Shown here: positions 40,810-48,611 of the stretch, piece by piece
Numbering within the stretch: position 1 is the first letter of the stretch
Layout of the letters: every line of letters starts with the position of its first letter
Virus record (IMG/VR): IMGVR_UViG_3300027791_000009
Span: 1 to 64,000 of that record
Length of the DNA stretch: 64,000 bases
Direction: 5' to 3' (one strand)
Source: a virus
Notes under the pieces: model-generated
Told to the model about the DNA's origin: nothing
What the model saw: the letters and a program-made list of their open reading frames with translations, nothing else
Databases searched by the model: none
Made by a program: the position numbers and the translations under genes

Positions 40810-42009
40810 ATGGGATATACGAACAAAATTAGCTCTGTAATCAAAGGCCGTATCAATTCAGGTACAAATGCTGTAAAAGGCTTTGTTGATGGTCTTGCTG
40901 GTGACATTAGCTCACAGATAGATAACTTCAGCAATCAGTTTACTGGTGCTGAAAATACAGAAGCAACCAAAGCAAAAGCACGACAGATACTAAATCAATC
41001 TCCTTTAGAGATAGGTGAAGGTGGTGCAATGCAAGGTAGAGTCCGTTCCAGAATTAGTTTTGGTCAGATATATTATCCAGAAGAAACAGGTATGTTAGAC
41101 GAAGGTCACTATGTCATATTTGACATTATTGAAAACAGAAAAACATCTTATGGTAGTAGTATGAAGAGAAAAGTAGAAGTACCAGCAGATGATGACGCAG
41201 AAGCAACAAGAGTAGCTGCAGCTGGAGGATCAGCACCTGGTGGTGGTTATGCAACTGATTATTATGGTAGTACAACTAGAAAGGCAAGAGAAATGTCTTC
41301 TGGTATTGGCCAAGGTGGTTCACATACACATACAAGAATTAGTGATACGGTGTGTTTATATACACCTGCTGAGGCTGCAAAATTCTCATACAAAGCAAAT
41401 TACGAAAACTTAGCAACTGGTCTTGCCGGTCTTATGGCGTCTAGTATGGAAGCAGGTAAAGATATGTCTTTCAAAGAAGCACTAGTAGACGGTGGTGGTG
41501 CTATGATAGAGAGAGTATTAGGTGAGGCAGTAACCAGTATCGCAAGTGCGTTACCTGGTGTTGGTGATGTTAGAGGTGCAATAGACAAGTCAATGGGTAG
41601 AGCATTAAATCCATTTAACGAACAAGTCTTTAGAAGTGTACCATTTAGAGAGTTTGCTTTTCCATTTACATTTGCACCAAAGAATAAAAAAGAAATGTTA
41701 AATGTAGAAAAAATTATCAAGTTATTTAAATTTCATATGTTACCTGAATTTAGTAATAAAACTAAATCAGCATTTTTGTCTCCATCTGAATTTCAAATAA
41801 CTTATTACTATCGTGGTAAGACAAACGATTATATACCACAGATTTCTCGTTGTGTAATGACAGGTATGGATGTAGACTATGCAACAGAAGGAACATTCCA
41901 TACATTTAGAGAAGACGATAGAGGAGCTGCACCTATTACAACAACAATGACTTGTACATTTGCAGAGACAGAGATTATGACTAAAGAGACAATCGCTAAA
42001 GGGTATTAA
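40810..42009 (+). CDS. 48: Baseplate tail-tube cap (gp48-like)
   Basis: 399 residues (T4 gp48 has 364). NPFNEQVFRSVPFREFAFPFTFAPKNKKE (about 257-285), FQITYYYRG, PQISRCVMTGMDVDY and FREDDRGAAPITTTMTCTFAETEIMTKE are the gp48 pattern. It sits on gp54 and joins baseplate to tail tube. The N-terminus is Gly/Ala-rich. Confidence 0.85.
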   Translation: MGYTNKISSVIKGRINSGTNAVKGFVDGLAGDISSQIDNFSNQFTGAENTEATKAKARQILNQSPLEIGEGGAMQGRVRSRISFGQIYYPEETGMLDEGHYVIFDIIENRKTSYGSSMKRKVEVPADDDAEATRVAAAGGSAPGGGYATDYYGSTTRKAREMSSGIGQGGSHTHTRISDTVCLYTPAEAAKFSYKANYENLATGLAGLMASSMEAGKDMSFKEALVDGGGAMIERVLGEAVTSIASALPGVGDVRGAIDKSMGRALNPFNEQVFRSVPFREFAFPFTFAPKNKKEMLNVEKIIKLFKFHMLPEFSNKTKSAFLSPSEFQITYYYRGKTNDYIPQISRCVMTGMDVDYATEGTFHTFREDDRGAAPITTTMTCTFAETEIMTKETIAKGY

Positions 42010-42012
42010 TAA

Positions 42013-42522
42013 ATGTATTTTTCAAGTTTTCCACTTATACTATACGATATGAAAGGTGACCAGAAGAGTAAACTGGCAACTAACATAATTAAAAGAGTAA
42101 AGGTACGAGAGAAAGTACTAGACGCAGCTATGCTGTATCAGAAATACTTTGTACAACCTGGTGAAAGACCAGAAGATGTAGCATTTAATCACTTTGGTAA
42201 ATCAGAATATCACTGGATTATATTGTTGACAAATAATATAGTAGACGCATACTATGATTGGCCTATGAACTATAATGAGTTTGAAACCTTTATCAAAGAC
42301 AAGTATGCCAATGGTGAAGCAATACATCATTACGAAAAGAAACAAACAAGTGGAGATACAGAAGTCCACATAGAATGTATGAGTACAGACGCAGGTGCTG
42401 TATCCATATCAAATAGAGAGTACGAACAAAGAATACAAAACGATATAAGCGAAATTAAGTTGTTAGACCAAGGTTATCTATCAACATTTTTAGATGAGTT
42501 TGATAAACTGATAGGTGAATAA
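42013..42522 (+). CDS. 53: Baseplate wedge subunit (gp53-like)
   Basis: 169 residues (T4 gp53 has 196). YFSSFPLILYDM at the N-terminus, YFVQPGERPEDVAFNHFGKSEYHWIILLTNNIVDAYYDWPMNY (about 45-87) is the gp53/LysM-like baseplate pattern. TAATG overlap with the hub gene. Confidence 0.88.
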   Translation: MYFSSFPLILYDMKGDQKSKLATNIIKRVKVREKVLDAAMLYQKYFVQPGERPEDVAFNHFGKSEYHWIILLTNNIVDAYYDWPMNYNEFETFIKDKYANGEAIHHYEKKQTSGDTEVHIECMSTDAGAVSISNREYEQRIQNDISEIKLLDQGYLSTFLDEFDKLIGE

Positions 42523-43976
42523 TGTACAGCAAATTAAAAACCGATGACTTGAAAAAGGCCGGTGACTATACACTATCTGAAATAGTAGTGCATAGTAGAA
42601 AGTCTTTTGATGGTTCAAGTAAAGCAAAGAAGACGGACATCACAAGTCTAGTCGCAGAGATTAATATTTACGAAGATATTAACGAGAAGAACTTGTCTGG
42701 TCAGTTAGTGATAACAGATAGTACAGGTCTTCCTAATCATATGCCATTAACTGGCCATGAACTACTAACATTTAAACTAGGTACACCAGGTTCAAGTCGT
42801 TATTTCGACTTTGAAAAGCATCCTATGGTCATCTACAAGATAGGTAGTAAGTCACCACATAATCCTAGGTCACAATTCTATGTACTATACTTCTGTAGTA
42901 AAGAACAAATTACAAATCAAACCGTTAAGGTAGAGAGACCATTTGCTGGTGCCATATCTGATATGATATCATCAATTGCATTGTCTGAATTAGGAACAAG
43001 TAAAAGCATATTCCTTGAAGGAACAAAGAATAGTCGTAAGTTAGTTGTACCAAGATTTAGACCATTTAAGGCAATAGATTTCTTATGTTCACAAGCAGAG
43101 TCTGCTACATTTCTTAACACAGGATTTAAATGGTACGAGACAGCACAAGGATTTCATTGTCGTAGTTATGAAAACATGATGGCAGTTGGATTGGATAGCA
43201 CAAGACCAAACAATGGTTACTTTAAACCTACTATGGCAGGTACAACAAGAAACAGAGGTAACCGTGATGTTACCCACGAAATGCAGACGCTACAATCATA
43301 CGAAGTCATAGAACAATTTAATCTTATGAAACTATTAGGTATGGGTGGTGTTGCAAGTAGAGTATTAAAGACAGACTTGTACAATAAAACATTTAGCAAC
43401 TCCGACTTTGATTACTCAAAAGAATATAGTAAACACCATCATACTGAACATGATGGTAGTGGTATGAGACAAAGCGATAAGAAGATATTACCTACTTATC
43501 CATATAGAGATAACTTACCATTAAGTGCATATGCTGATGGAACATTTTTTAATTCAAGTGAAACCACTATGCAATATGATGGATATGAAAGTGTTGCACC
43601 AGAAAACTCAATGCTAAAACGAATAGCACAAGAAGTAGCATTAGAATCATTTAAAGTCCGACTAGAAGTACCTGGTTACACAGGATTATCAGTAGGAGAA
43701 ATGATAGGACTAGAGATACCAAGATATGAAAGTATAAGTGTTGGTGAAAAAGACCAAGATGAAGCATTAAGTGGCAGATATCTAGTTAGTAGAATAACAC
43801 ATAAGGTACTACCTGGTAGAAGTTACCACTCAATGACGATTGAAGCAATGAAAGATAGTGTAAGAACGCCATACTATGATGAAACAATTAAAGTAGAAGA
43901 AGGCAATACTGATAAAGGCAAAGTGTTTGAACAAGAGAAAGTAGATGAAGGTATCTTTGGAATCTTTAAACTATGA
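42522..43976 (+). CDS. Baseplate hub protein (gp27-like)
   Basis: 484 residues (T4 gp27 has 391). It starts with a beta-rich part (SLVAEINIYEDINEKNLSGQLVITDSTGLP) and closes with SGRYLVSRITHKVLPGRSYHSMTIEAMKDS, as in gp27/gpD-type hub rings. The place between gp53 and the gp5-like spike supports this. I do not see strong residue identity with T4 gp27, so the call is structural inference. Confidence 0.6.
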   Translation: MYSKLKTDDLKKAGDYTLSEIVVHSRKSFDGSSKAKKTDITSLVAEINIYEDINEKNLSGQLVITDSTGLPNHMPLTGHELLTFKLGTPGSSRYFDFEKHPMVIYKIGSKSPHNPRSQFYVLYFCSKEQITNQTVKVERPFAGAISDMISSIALSELGTSKSIFLEGTKNSRKLVVPRFRPFKAIDFLCSQAESATFLNTGFKWYETAQGFHCRSYENMMAVGLDSTRPNNGYFKPTMAGTTRNRGNRDVTHEMQTLQSYEVIEQFNLMKLLGMGGVASRVLKTDLYNKTFSNSDFDYSKEYSKHHHTEHDGSGMRQSDKKILPTYPYRDNLPLSAYADGTFFNSSETTMQYDGYESVAPENSMLKRIAQEVALESFKVRLEVPGYTGLSVGEMIGLEIPRYESISVGEKDQDEALSGRYLVSRITHKVLPGRSYHSMTIEAMKDSVRTPYYDETIKVEEGNTDKGKVFEQEKVDEGIFGIFKL

Positions 43977-44136
43977 TAACTAGAGAGATACACAGAGAAT
44001 CGCCCCGGAGAACGCCCCTCCAACCCTCTAAAGGGCATACTATAGGCAATCTCAAAGCACTCTCCACTCTATATGCTGACAATCAGACCAGAACCAATGA
44101 GAACAGAATGAGAACAAAACACCAATAAAGAGAGAT

Positions 44137-44388
44137 ATGAAACAATTAAACAACCCTTTACGCAACACATTAGAAACCATACGCAATACCTACGAGGATG
44201 CTTTGTATAAAGTACATCTACACAGGTTTTACAAAGGTACATACGCATTTGACGGTCTCAATCATAAAGTCGGCGTAGTAGAAAGAATGACCATACAAAT
44301 CGCTATCTATACAAAACTAATCAAAGATATGACACTAGCGTGCCAGTTGCGTAGGTTTAGAATAAATAGAAAGAATAATATAATCTAG
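44137..44388 (+). CDS. Small basic hypothetical protein
   Basis: 83 residues, Arg/Lys-rich with a C-terminal RRFRINRKNN. Weak RBS (AAAGAGAG). Lies between the hub and spike genes, so an assembly factor is possible. The 160 bases before it (43977-44136) are unusually G+C-rich for the window and hold no gene. Confidence 0.5.
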   Translation: MKQLNNPLRNTLETIRNTYEDALYKVHLHRFYKGTYAFDGLNHKVGVVERMTIQIAIYTKLIKDMTLACQLRRFRINRKNNII

Positions 44389-44422
44389 TGTTATCTAAAA
44401 GGTACAAGTATCGGAAGAAATT

Positions 44423-45481
44423 ATGAGCAAGTATATACATTTTACAGGAATAGTCGAAGACCGCCAAGACCCGCATAAGGTTGGCCGTGTGCGTGTGCGT
44501 TGTTTAGGATATCATTCAGAGAGTATTCAGACATTACCGACGGCAGACTTACCGTGGGCACAATGCGCTTTACCTACGACTGCTGGTGGCATAAGTGGCC
44601 TGGGTCAGTCGCCTACCTTTTTAGTTAATGGTACATGGGTGCATGGATTCTTTAGAGATGGAGAGTTGGCGCAACAACCTATAGTGCTAGGTGTACTCCC
44701 AGGAAGACCTACCGAGTACTCTAGTCGATACTATGCAAAGGCAGGCTATGATGGTTCTGGTATCTATCCTAAGTATATTAATGAGACAGATACAAATAGG
44801 CTAGCGTCCAGTATAACACAAAGTCCGTCTCTTGTCAACTTAATTCGTACTGATACAGCAATAACTAATGTGGCGACTGCTGACTTTGATAGTCAAACAG
44901 CAGCTGATGGTTCAGAGATTAAAGGTAGTGATACAGAGGCCTGGTCTCAGCCTGCTATAAGTTATGCAGCTGTGTATCCATATAATAAGGTAAGTGAAAC
45001 GGAAAGTGGACACATACAAGAGTTTGATGATACACCAGCCGCAGAGAGAATACACTTTCGACATAAGATAGGTACATCACTAGAGTGGACAGCAGAAGGT
45101 AATCAGATTAACATAGTCAAGGGTGACTCGTATAAGATGGCCATTGGTTCGAATAAGACTTACATAGAAGGCGATAGTGATATCAGTATAGACGGTCGCC
45201 ATAAGATATACATTAACAAGAGTGCAACACCAAACAACCACTATGATATACAAGTAGGTGCTAATGCAAACCTTAATATACAATGTGATACTGGCGATGT
45301 CAATGTAATCACTAGAGTAGGTAAGGTAAATGTCAACGCAGGTGGTGATTATAACCTGAAAGTAGGCGGCAACTATACTTTAAGTGTAGATGGAAGTCAT
45401 AGTGAAACAATCGCAGGTACTCGTACAGAAACCGTGACAGGTGACAACACGAAGACCGGCAAGACGATTAACCTAAACTAA
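44423..45481 (+). CDS. 5: Central spike protein (gp5-like) without lysozyme domain
   Basis: 352 residues (T4 gp5 has 575). N-terminal OB-type domain: FTGIVEDRQDPHKVGRVRVRCLGYH and LPWAQCALPTT. The T4-type lysozyme domain is missing. The C-terminus is a repeated beta-prism (IEGDSDISIDGRHKIYI, VNVNAGGDYNLKVGGNY). It shows more CGN Arg codons than its neighbours. The PAAR gene at 49795 would supply the tip. Confidence 0.8.
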   Translation: MSKYIHFTGIVEDRQDPHKVGRVRVRCLGYHSESIQTLPTADLPWAQCALPTTAGGISGLGQSPTFLVNGTWVHGFFRDGELAQQPIVLGVLPGRPTEYSSRYYAKAGYDGSGIYPKYINETDTNRLASSITQSPSLVNLIRTDTAITNVATADFDSQTAADGSEIKGSDTEAWSQPAISYAAVYPYNKVSETESGHIQEFDDTPAAERIHFRHKIGTSLEWTAEGNQINIVKGDSYKMAIGSNKTYIEGDSDISIDGRHKIYINKSATPNNHYDIQVGANANLNIQCDTGDVNVITRVGKVNVNAGGDYNLKVGGNYTLSVDGSHSETIAGTRTETVTGDNTKTGKTINLN

Positions 45482-45569
45482 CCTCAAAATCCTGTAGCTA
45501 ATACCCCTTATTATATCCAGGTCTTGGCTCTTAATCTATAAATGCAATAGACTATACTAAATATATTTT

Positions 45570-45746
45570 ATGAACATTAACCTATATAAGAAACGGCCGA
45601 CTTCAGGAGGACGCTCATTACGAAAACTCTTTAAGTCTATAGGGTGGGTCTTCTTTACATTTCAACTAGGAAAGGGTCTTCTGTGGATTCTAGTACTTTA
45701 TCTAGGCTTTGACTTTGTGAATTTTTTTCGGAGTTTTTTTTCATAG
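45570..45746 (+). CDS. Small membrane protein overlapping an antisense gene
   Basis: 58 residues, basic N-terminus (KKRPTSGGRSLRKLFK), then hydrophobic WVFFTFQLGKGLLWILVLYLGF. No RBS, but late-like boxes TATAAAT (45537) and CTAAATA (45557-45563) lie just upstream, the second 6 bases before the ATG. Overlaps the minus-strand gene end by 92 bases. Confidence 0.4.
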   Translation: MNINLYKKRPTSGGRSLRKLFKSIGWVFFTFQLGKGLLWILVLYLGFDFVNFFRSFFS

Positions 45747-45891
45747 ATAAGTTCGTATTGTCTTTCATTATATCTATTACACCGTGACCTAGAGTATTGT
45801 CTATTCTATTCACTCTTATTGTTAGGTTCATTATATCATTAGCAATGTCATCTAACTTACTCATTATATCATCTGCTGTATTGTACGCCAT
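45655..45891 (-). CDS. Small coiled-coil protein on minus strand
   Basis: 78 residues (start MAYNTADDIMSKLDDIAND) with a heptad pattern (ANDIMNLTIRVNRIDNTL) and a Ser/Glu-rich tail. It has its own host-type promoter at 45955-45927. Similar to no family I know. Confidence 0.55.
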   Translation of the reverse strand: MAYNTADDIMSKLDDIANDIMNLTIRVNRIDNTLGHGVIDIMKDNTNLSMKKNSEKNSQSQSLDKVLESTEDPFLVEM

Positions 45892-45926
45892 AGTTGCATA
45901 TCCTTTTGTTTGGTTGTTATGTGTCT

Positions 45927-45955
45927 ATTGTACTACATTGTCGGACATTTGTCAA
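45927..45955 (-). promoter_or_regulatory. Early promoter, leftward
   Basis: On the minus strand: GCTTGACA, 17-base spacer, TACAAT. Confidence 0.8.
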
Positions 45956-46191
45956 GCGTTTTCTTTTGACGAAGTAGTATACGCTAGCAGTTGACATTCT
46001 TATACATAAGTGTGTTGAAACTCCAGAGTACCAGCTATAGAGAGCGTGGCGACACATAGAGAAATATAGAGAACATTTAGAGAACACTCGGAGACTAATC
46101 AACTAATAGGGAGAGGGCGACTCTTTGTATCGAAGTTATAGGGGCGAATACTCTATGATATCTCTTTGTTTAGTTTTATGTAAGTCTCTTG
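45956..46191. other. Non-coding regulatory stretch with phased TAGAGA repeats
   Basis: No gene is seen between the leftward promoter and the rightward late promoter. TAGAGA occurs at 46038, 46057, 46067 and 46078 (spacing 19, 10, 11). Further G-rich and A-rich bits follow without clear structure. Confidence 0.4.
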
Positions 46192-46199
46192 TATAAATA
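46192..46199 (+). promoter_or_regulatory. T4-type late promoter
   Basis: TATAAATA. The expected start is near 46206, exactly at the beginning of the RNA element. Confidence 0.75.
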
Positions 46200-46206
46200 T
46201 TACTAT

Positions 46207-46259
46207 TCGTTCAACCAGACAATGGTCGGAAGTAAGGCAATCGCCTGAAGGAACGCACC
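46207..46259 (+). ncRNA. Glutamine-riboswitch-like RNA (Downstream-peptide / glnA type)
   Basis: P1 pairs CGTTC (46208-46212) with GAACG (46251-46255). Two inner hairpins form from ACC/GGT and GGC/GCC. The conserved parts CGTTCA, CGGAAGTAAGG and TGAAGGAACGC match the glnA and Downstream-peptide consensus as I remember it. A small ORF with RBS GAGGAGGG begins 24 bases downstream, as is usual for the Downstream-peptide type. Confidence 0.75.
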
Positions 46260-46282
46260 TAACTTTAATAGAGGAGGGTGTT

Positions 46283-46477
46283 ATGAACAGACATACTTAT
46301 TTACTCTCCACTTATAGCAAGAAGAAAGAAATAGAGCGTAAGGAAAAAGCGCTTTGTGCTTCTCGTAAAGAAGTGGATATAAATGGTAACGGTACTTCTG
46401 GTTACACTATTTCCAATGGTGTGAACAAAGGCAAAGTACTTGGACATAAAATCGTAAAATCAAACAATAAGATTTGA
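46283..46477 (+). CDS. Riboswitch-associated small peptide
   Basis: 64 residues, start MNRHTYLLSTYSKKKEIERK. Basic helical half, then Gly/Asn-rich (NGNGTSGYTISNGVNKGK). Very strong RBS GAGGAGGG. Lies where the downstream peptide gene is found in cyanophages; the role of these peptides in phages is unknown, though nitrogen control is suspected. Confidence 0.6.
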   Translation: MNRHTYLLSTYSKKKEIERKEKALCASRKEVDINGNGTSGYTISNGVNKGKVLGHKIVKSNNKI

Positions 46478-46494
46478 TAGCAAAATCTAGTTTT

Positions 46495-46515
46495 GGGGAG
46501 GCGTTAAGTCTCCCC
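46495..46515 (+). terminator. Possible terminator hairpin
   Basis: GGGGAG (46495-46500) pairs with CTCCCC (46510-46515). No T-run; CTAAATAG follows at once and may be a late-like box for the Fe-S gene. Confidence 0.4.
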
Positions 46516-46526
46516 TAAATAGTAGT

Positions 46527-46853
46527 ATGAGTAATTTAATTAATTTAACAGACAACGCAAAAGCACATCTTGCTGAATTGACTTCTTCACATAATAAAGA
46601 TTATGTTCGTTTAGAAGTTAAAGGTGGTGGTTGTGCAGGTTTTAAATACGATTGGAAGTTTGAAGACTCTCCAGATGAAGACGATACCGTCTTTGAGGAG
46701 GATAACTTTAAACTACTTGTTGCAAAATCTAACTTACTCTATTTAAGTGGCATGACCATAGAATATCGAAAAGAGATATTTGGGTCATTTTTAGAATTAA
46801 AAAATCCCAACGCAACATCAAGTTGTGGTTGTGGTGAAAGTTTTGGAGTATAA
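46527..46853 (+). CDS. A-type iron-sulfur carrier (IscA/HesB-like)
   Basis: 108 residues with the three conserved Cys: C36 in KGGGCAGF, C100 and C102 in SSCGCG, and FGSFLELKNPNA before them. A-type carriers hand Fe-S clusters to target enzymes. No RBS; the ATG is 5 bases after CTAAATA. Together with the NfuA-like gene at 48018 the phage has two Fe-S assembly proteins. Confidence 0.85.
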   Translation: MSNLINLTDNAKAHLAELTSSHNKDYVRLEVKGGGCAGFKYDWKFEDSPDEDDTVFEEDNFKLLVAKSNLLYLSGMTIEYRKEIFGSFLELKNPNATSSCGCGESFGV

Positions 46854-46854
46854 A

Positions 46855-47100
46855 ATGAATGTAGACAGACTGAAAGCAGAAGACGAGCTTTATTATAATC
46901 GTGTTCCTATGAATAAAGATTATCAGTATCAAATGGAATTATTAAAGAAACAACTACAAATGATATTAGATGATGAACGAGGACCTAACGATTTAGATAA
47001 GAAGATAGCAATATTAGAAAAACAAAATCTTGTTTTACAAATTAAAAACAAGTTTCTTTTAGACACATTAAAAGAACACAGCATATTGACACTAGATTAA
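46855..47100 (+). CDS. Small coiled-coil protein
   Basis: 81 residues from the ATG at 46855, one base after the IscA-type stop. Helical with YQMELLKKQLQMILDDERGPNDLDKKIAILEKQN. The promoter for the next gene begins in its 3' end. No family recognised. Confidence 0.55.
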   Translation: MNVDRLKAEDELYYNRVPMNKDYQYQMELLKKQLQMILDDERGPNDLDKKIAILEKQNLVLQIKNKFLLDTLKEHSILTLD

Positions 47101-47114
47101 TTCTTTGTTATAAT
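47086..47114 (+). promoter_or_regulatory. Early promoter
   Basis: TTGACA, 17-base spacer, TATAAT at 47109-47114. It lacks the usual GC before TTGACA. Confidence 0.75.
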
Positions 47115-47143
47115 AAGTGTGTTAAAGAAAAGAGAATTAGATA

Positions 47144-47941
47144 ATGACTAAACATAGAGAAAACACCGTACTACCACAAATGGTTCATCCGTCTATTAAT
47201 GGCGAGGTCTTATATCCATTTGGTCCACCAGTCTATCGTTGTGAACTAGACGAGAAGATTGTTGATATGTTGATTGAAGAAGGTCAGCGTACAAGAGACG
47301 ATAAAAAACTAGACCACAGAGACCAACTTGCTGGCAACATGAAACAAGGCACAAGTATTCTTTATCCGTTTAATAACGGTAACAACAAAATCAGAAATCA
47401 AGCAGACCAAGCAATAGTACAAAAAGTATTTGAATTTTTTGAGATACTACAATCTAACTATGGCGAAGGTTGGCCTAACATATCAAATATGATGATGGGA
47501 CAATCTGGTGGTATGGGTGCATTACGATTACAACAATTGTGGATTAACTTCCAACAAGCAGGTGATTATAATCCATTACATGACCATACAGGTCTTTTTA
47601 GTTTTGTTATCTTTGGTGATATAGATGAAGACATCTTTACAGAAGGTGTGCCTGTGACTAACGCTAATAGTGCTGGTCAAATAGTATTTCATTATGGCGA
47701 AAAGATATCTCAATTACAAATGAATAGTTTTGGTCTTAAACCATATAAAGGTTTGATGTTAGTTTTCCCAGCTGCATTAGAACATATGGTTGGTTCATAT
47801 TGGAAAGACTTTGAAAGAATTAGTATAAGTGGTAACTATGTACTAGAACAAAATGTACAAAAACAAAATGTCAATCCTGTTAAATTAGATTTACAAGATG
47901 ATAATATACCAAACATGATAATGAAAGACCCAACAGAGTGA
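47144..47941 (+). CDS. 2OG-Fe(II) oxygenase
   Basis: 265 residues. Facial triad region NPLHDHTG (His146, Asp147, His148) with the distal His214 in LEHMVGSY and Arg225 in ERISISGNY for 2-oxoglutarate. Fits the phage 2OG-FeII_Oxy_5 type found in T4-like marine phages. It may hydroxylate protein or nucleic acid; the substrate is unknown. RBS AAAGAG. Confidence 0.8.
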   Translation: MTKHRENTVLPQMVHPSINGEVLYPFGPPVYRCELDEKIVDMLIEEGQRTRDDKKLDHRDQLAGNMKQGTSILYPFNNGNNKIRNQADQAIVQKVFEFFEILQSNYGEGWPNISNMMMGQSGGMGALRLQQLWINFQQAGDYNPLHDHTGLFSFVIFGDIDEDIFTEGVPVTNANSAGQIVFHYGEKISQLQMNSFGLKPYKGLMLVFPAALEHMVGSYWKDFERISISGNYVLEQNVQKQNVNPVKLDLQDDNIPNMIMKDPTE

Positions 47942-48021
47942 AAGAAACTTTAAAAACAATTGGTCTTGTGTGTCTTGCATTACTAAACAGGTTATTAAAA
48001 TTTATAGGAAAGTTTTTATGA
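47938..48021 (+). CDS. 27-residue hydrophobic peptide, coupled on both sides
   Basis: GTG at 47938 overlaps the oxygenase stop (GTGA), and its own TGA overlaps the next ATG (ATGA). The product starts MKETLKTIGLVCLALLNR and ends basic. The double overlap and membrane-like character make expression plausible. Confidence 0.45.
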   Translation: MKETLKTIGLVCLALLNRLLKFIGKFL

Positions 48022-48311
48022 TTACGAAAGAAGAACACGAAGAAACAATTAGAAAAATTAAGTTTCATCTAGCAGATAAAGTAGCACCTAGTGTTGCAGC
48101 TCACAATGGTAAGATTGAGTATATTTCGTTTGATGAAGATGGCACATTAAAGTTATTAATGGCAGGTAGTTGTGCTGGGTGTGCAATGTCTCAACTAACT
48201 CTCAAACAGGGAGTTGAAAGTATGATGAAACATTATTGTCCAGAAGTTTTGAATATAATATCAGAAGATGATACTACAGCTGCTGAACAAGGTTACACAC
48301 CATTTGCATAA
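48018..48311 (+). CDS. NifU-type Fe-S scaffold (NfuA-like)
   Basis: 97 residues from the ATG at 48018 (RBS AGGAAAG). C52-x2-C55 in AGSCAGCAMSQLTLKQGVE is the cluster-binding motif of the NifU C-terminal domain; KVAPSVAAHNGKIEYISFDEDG before it completes the fold. Stops 1 base before the convergent minus-strand gene. Confidence 0.88.
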   Translation: MITKEEHEETIRKIKFHLADKVAPSVAAHNGKIEYISFDEDGTLKLLMAGSCAGCAMSQLTLKQGVESMMKHYCPEVLNIISEDDTTAAEQGYTPFA

Positions 48312-48312
48312 G

Positions 48313-48591
48313 TTAAGCGGCAAGTTTCATTAAAGAGTAAGGTACGGTCCATTTACCACGACCTTCTTCCATAACAACTGCTTTCTTCGGATTGCATTTA
48401 ACAATCACACCAAAGTGCTTTGCACCTTTAGGACGACCAAACACAACTTTAGTACCAACACTAAATTGGTCTAAAGAAGTTTGATTTGCTTTCGCAATCG
48501 CAGCTTCCAAGATGAATAGATGTTCTTTGTGAGAAGGTTCTCGTATCCATTCAAGTATTAAATTCATATCGTTAAATTTCAAAGTTTTCAT
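48313..48591 (-). CDS. Conserved small phage protein
   Basis: 92 residues from the ATG at 48591 (GGGAG upstream on the minus strand). The second half, VGTKVVFGRPKGAKHFGVIVKCNPKKAVV, reads as an SH3/KOW-like beta barrel. I recall similar proteins in T4-like marine phages; function unknown. Last gene of the leftward operon. Confidence 0.6.
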   Translation of the reverse strand: MKTLKFNDMNLILEWIREPSHKEHLFILEAAIAKANQTSLDQFSVGTKVVFGRPKGAKHFGVIVKCNPKKAVVMEEGRGKWTVPYSLMKLAA

Positions 48592-48611
48592 AATATAGTC
48601 TCCCGTTTGGT

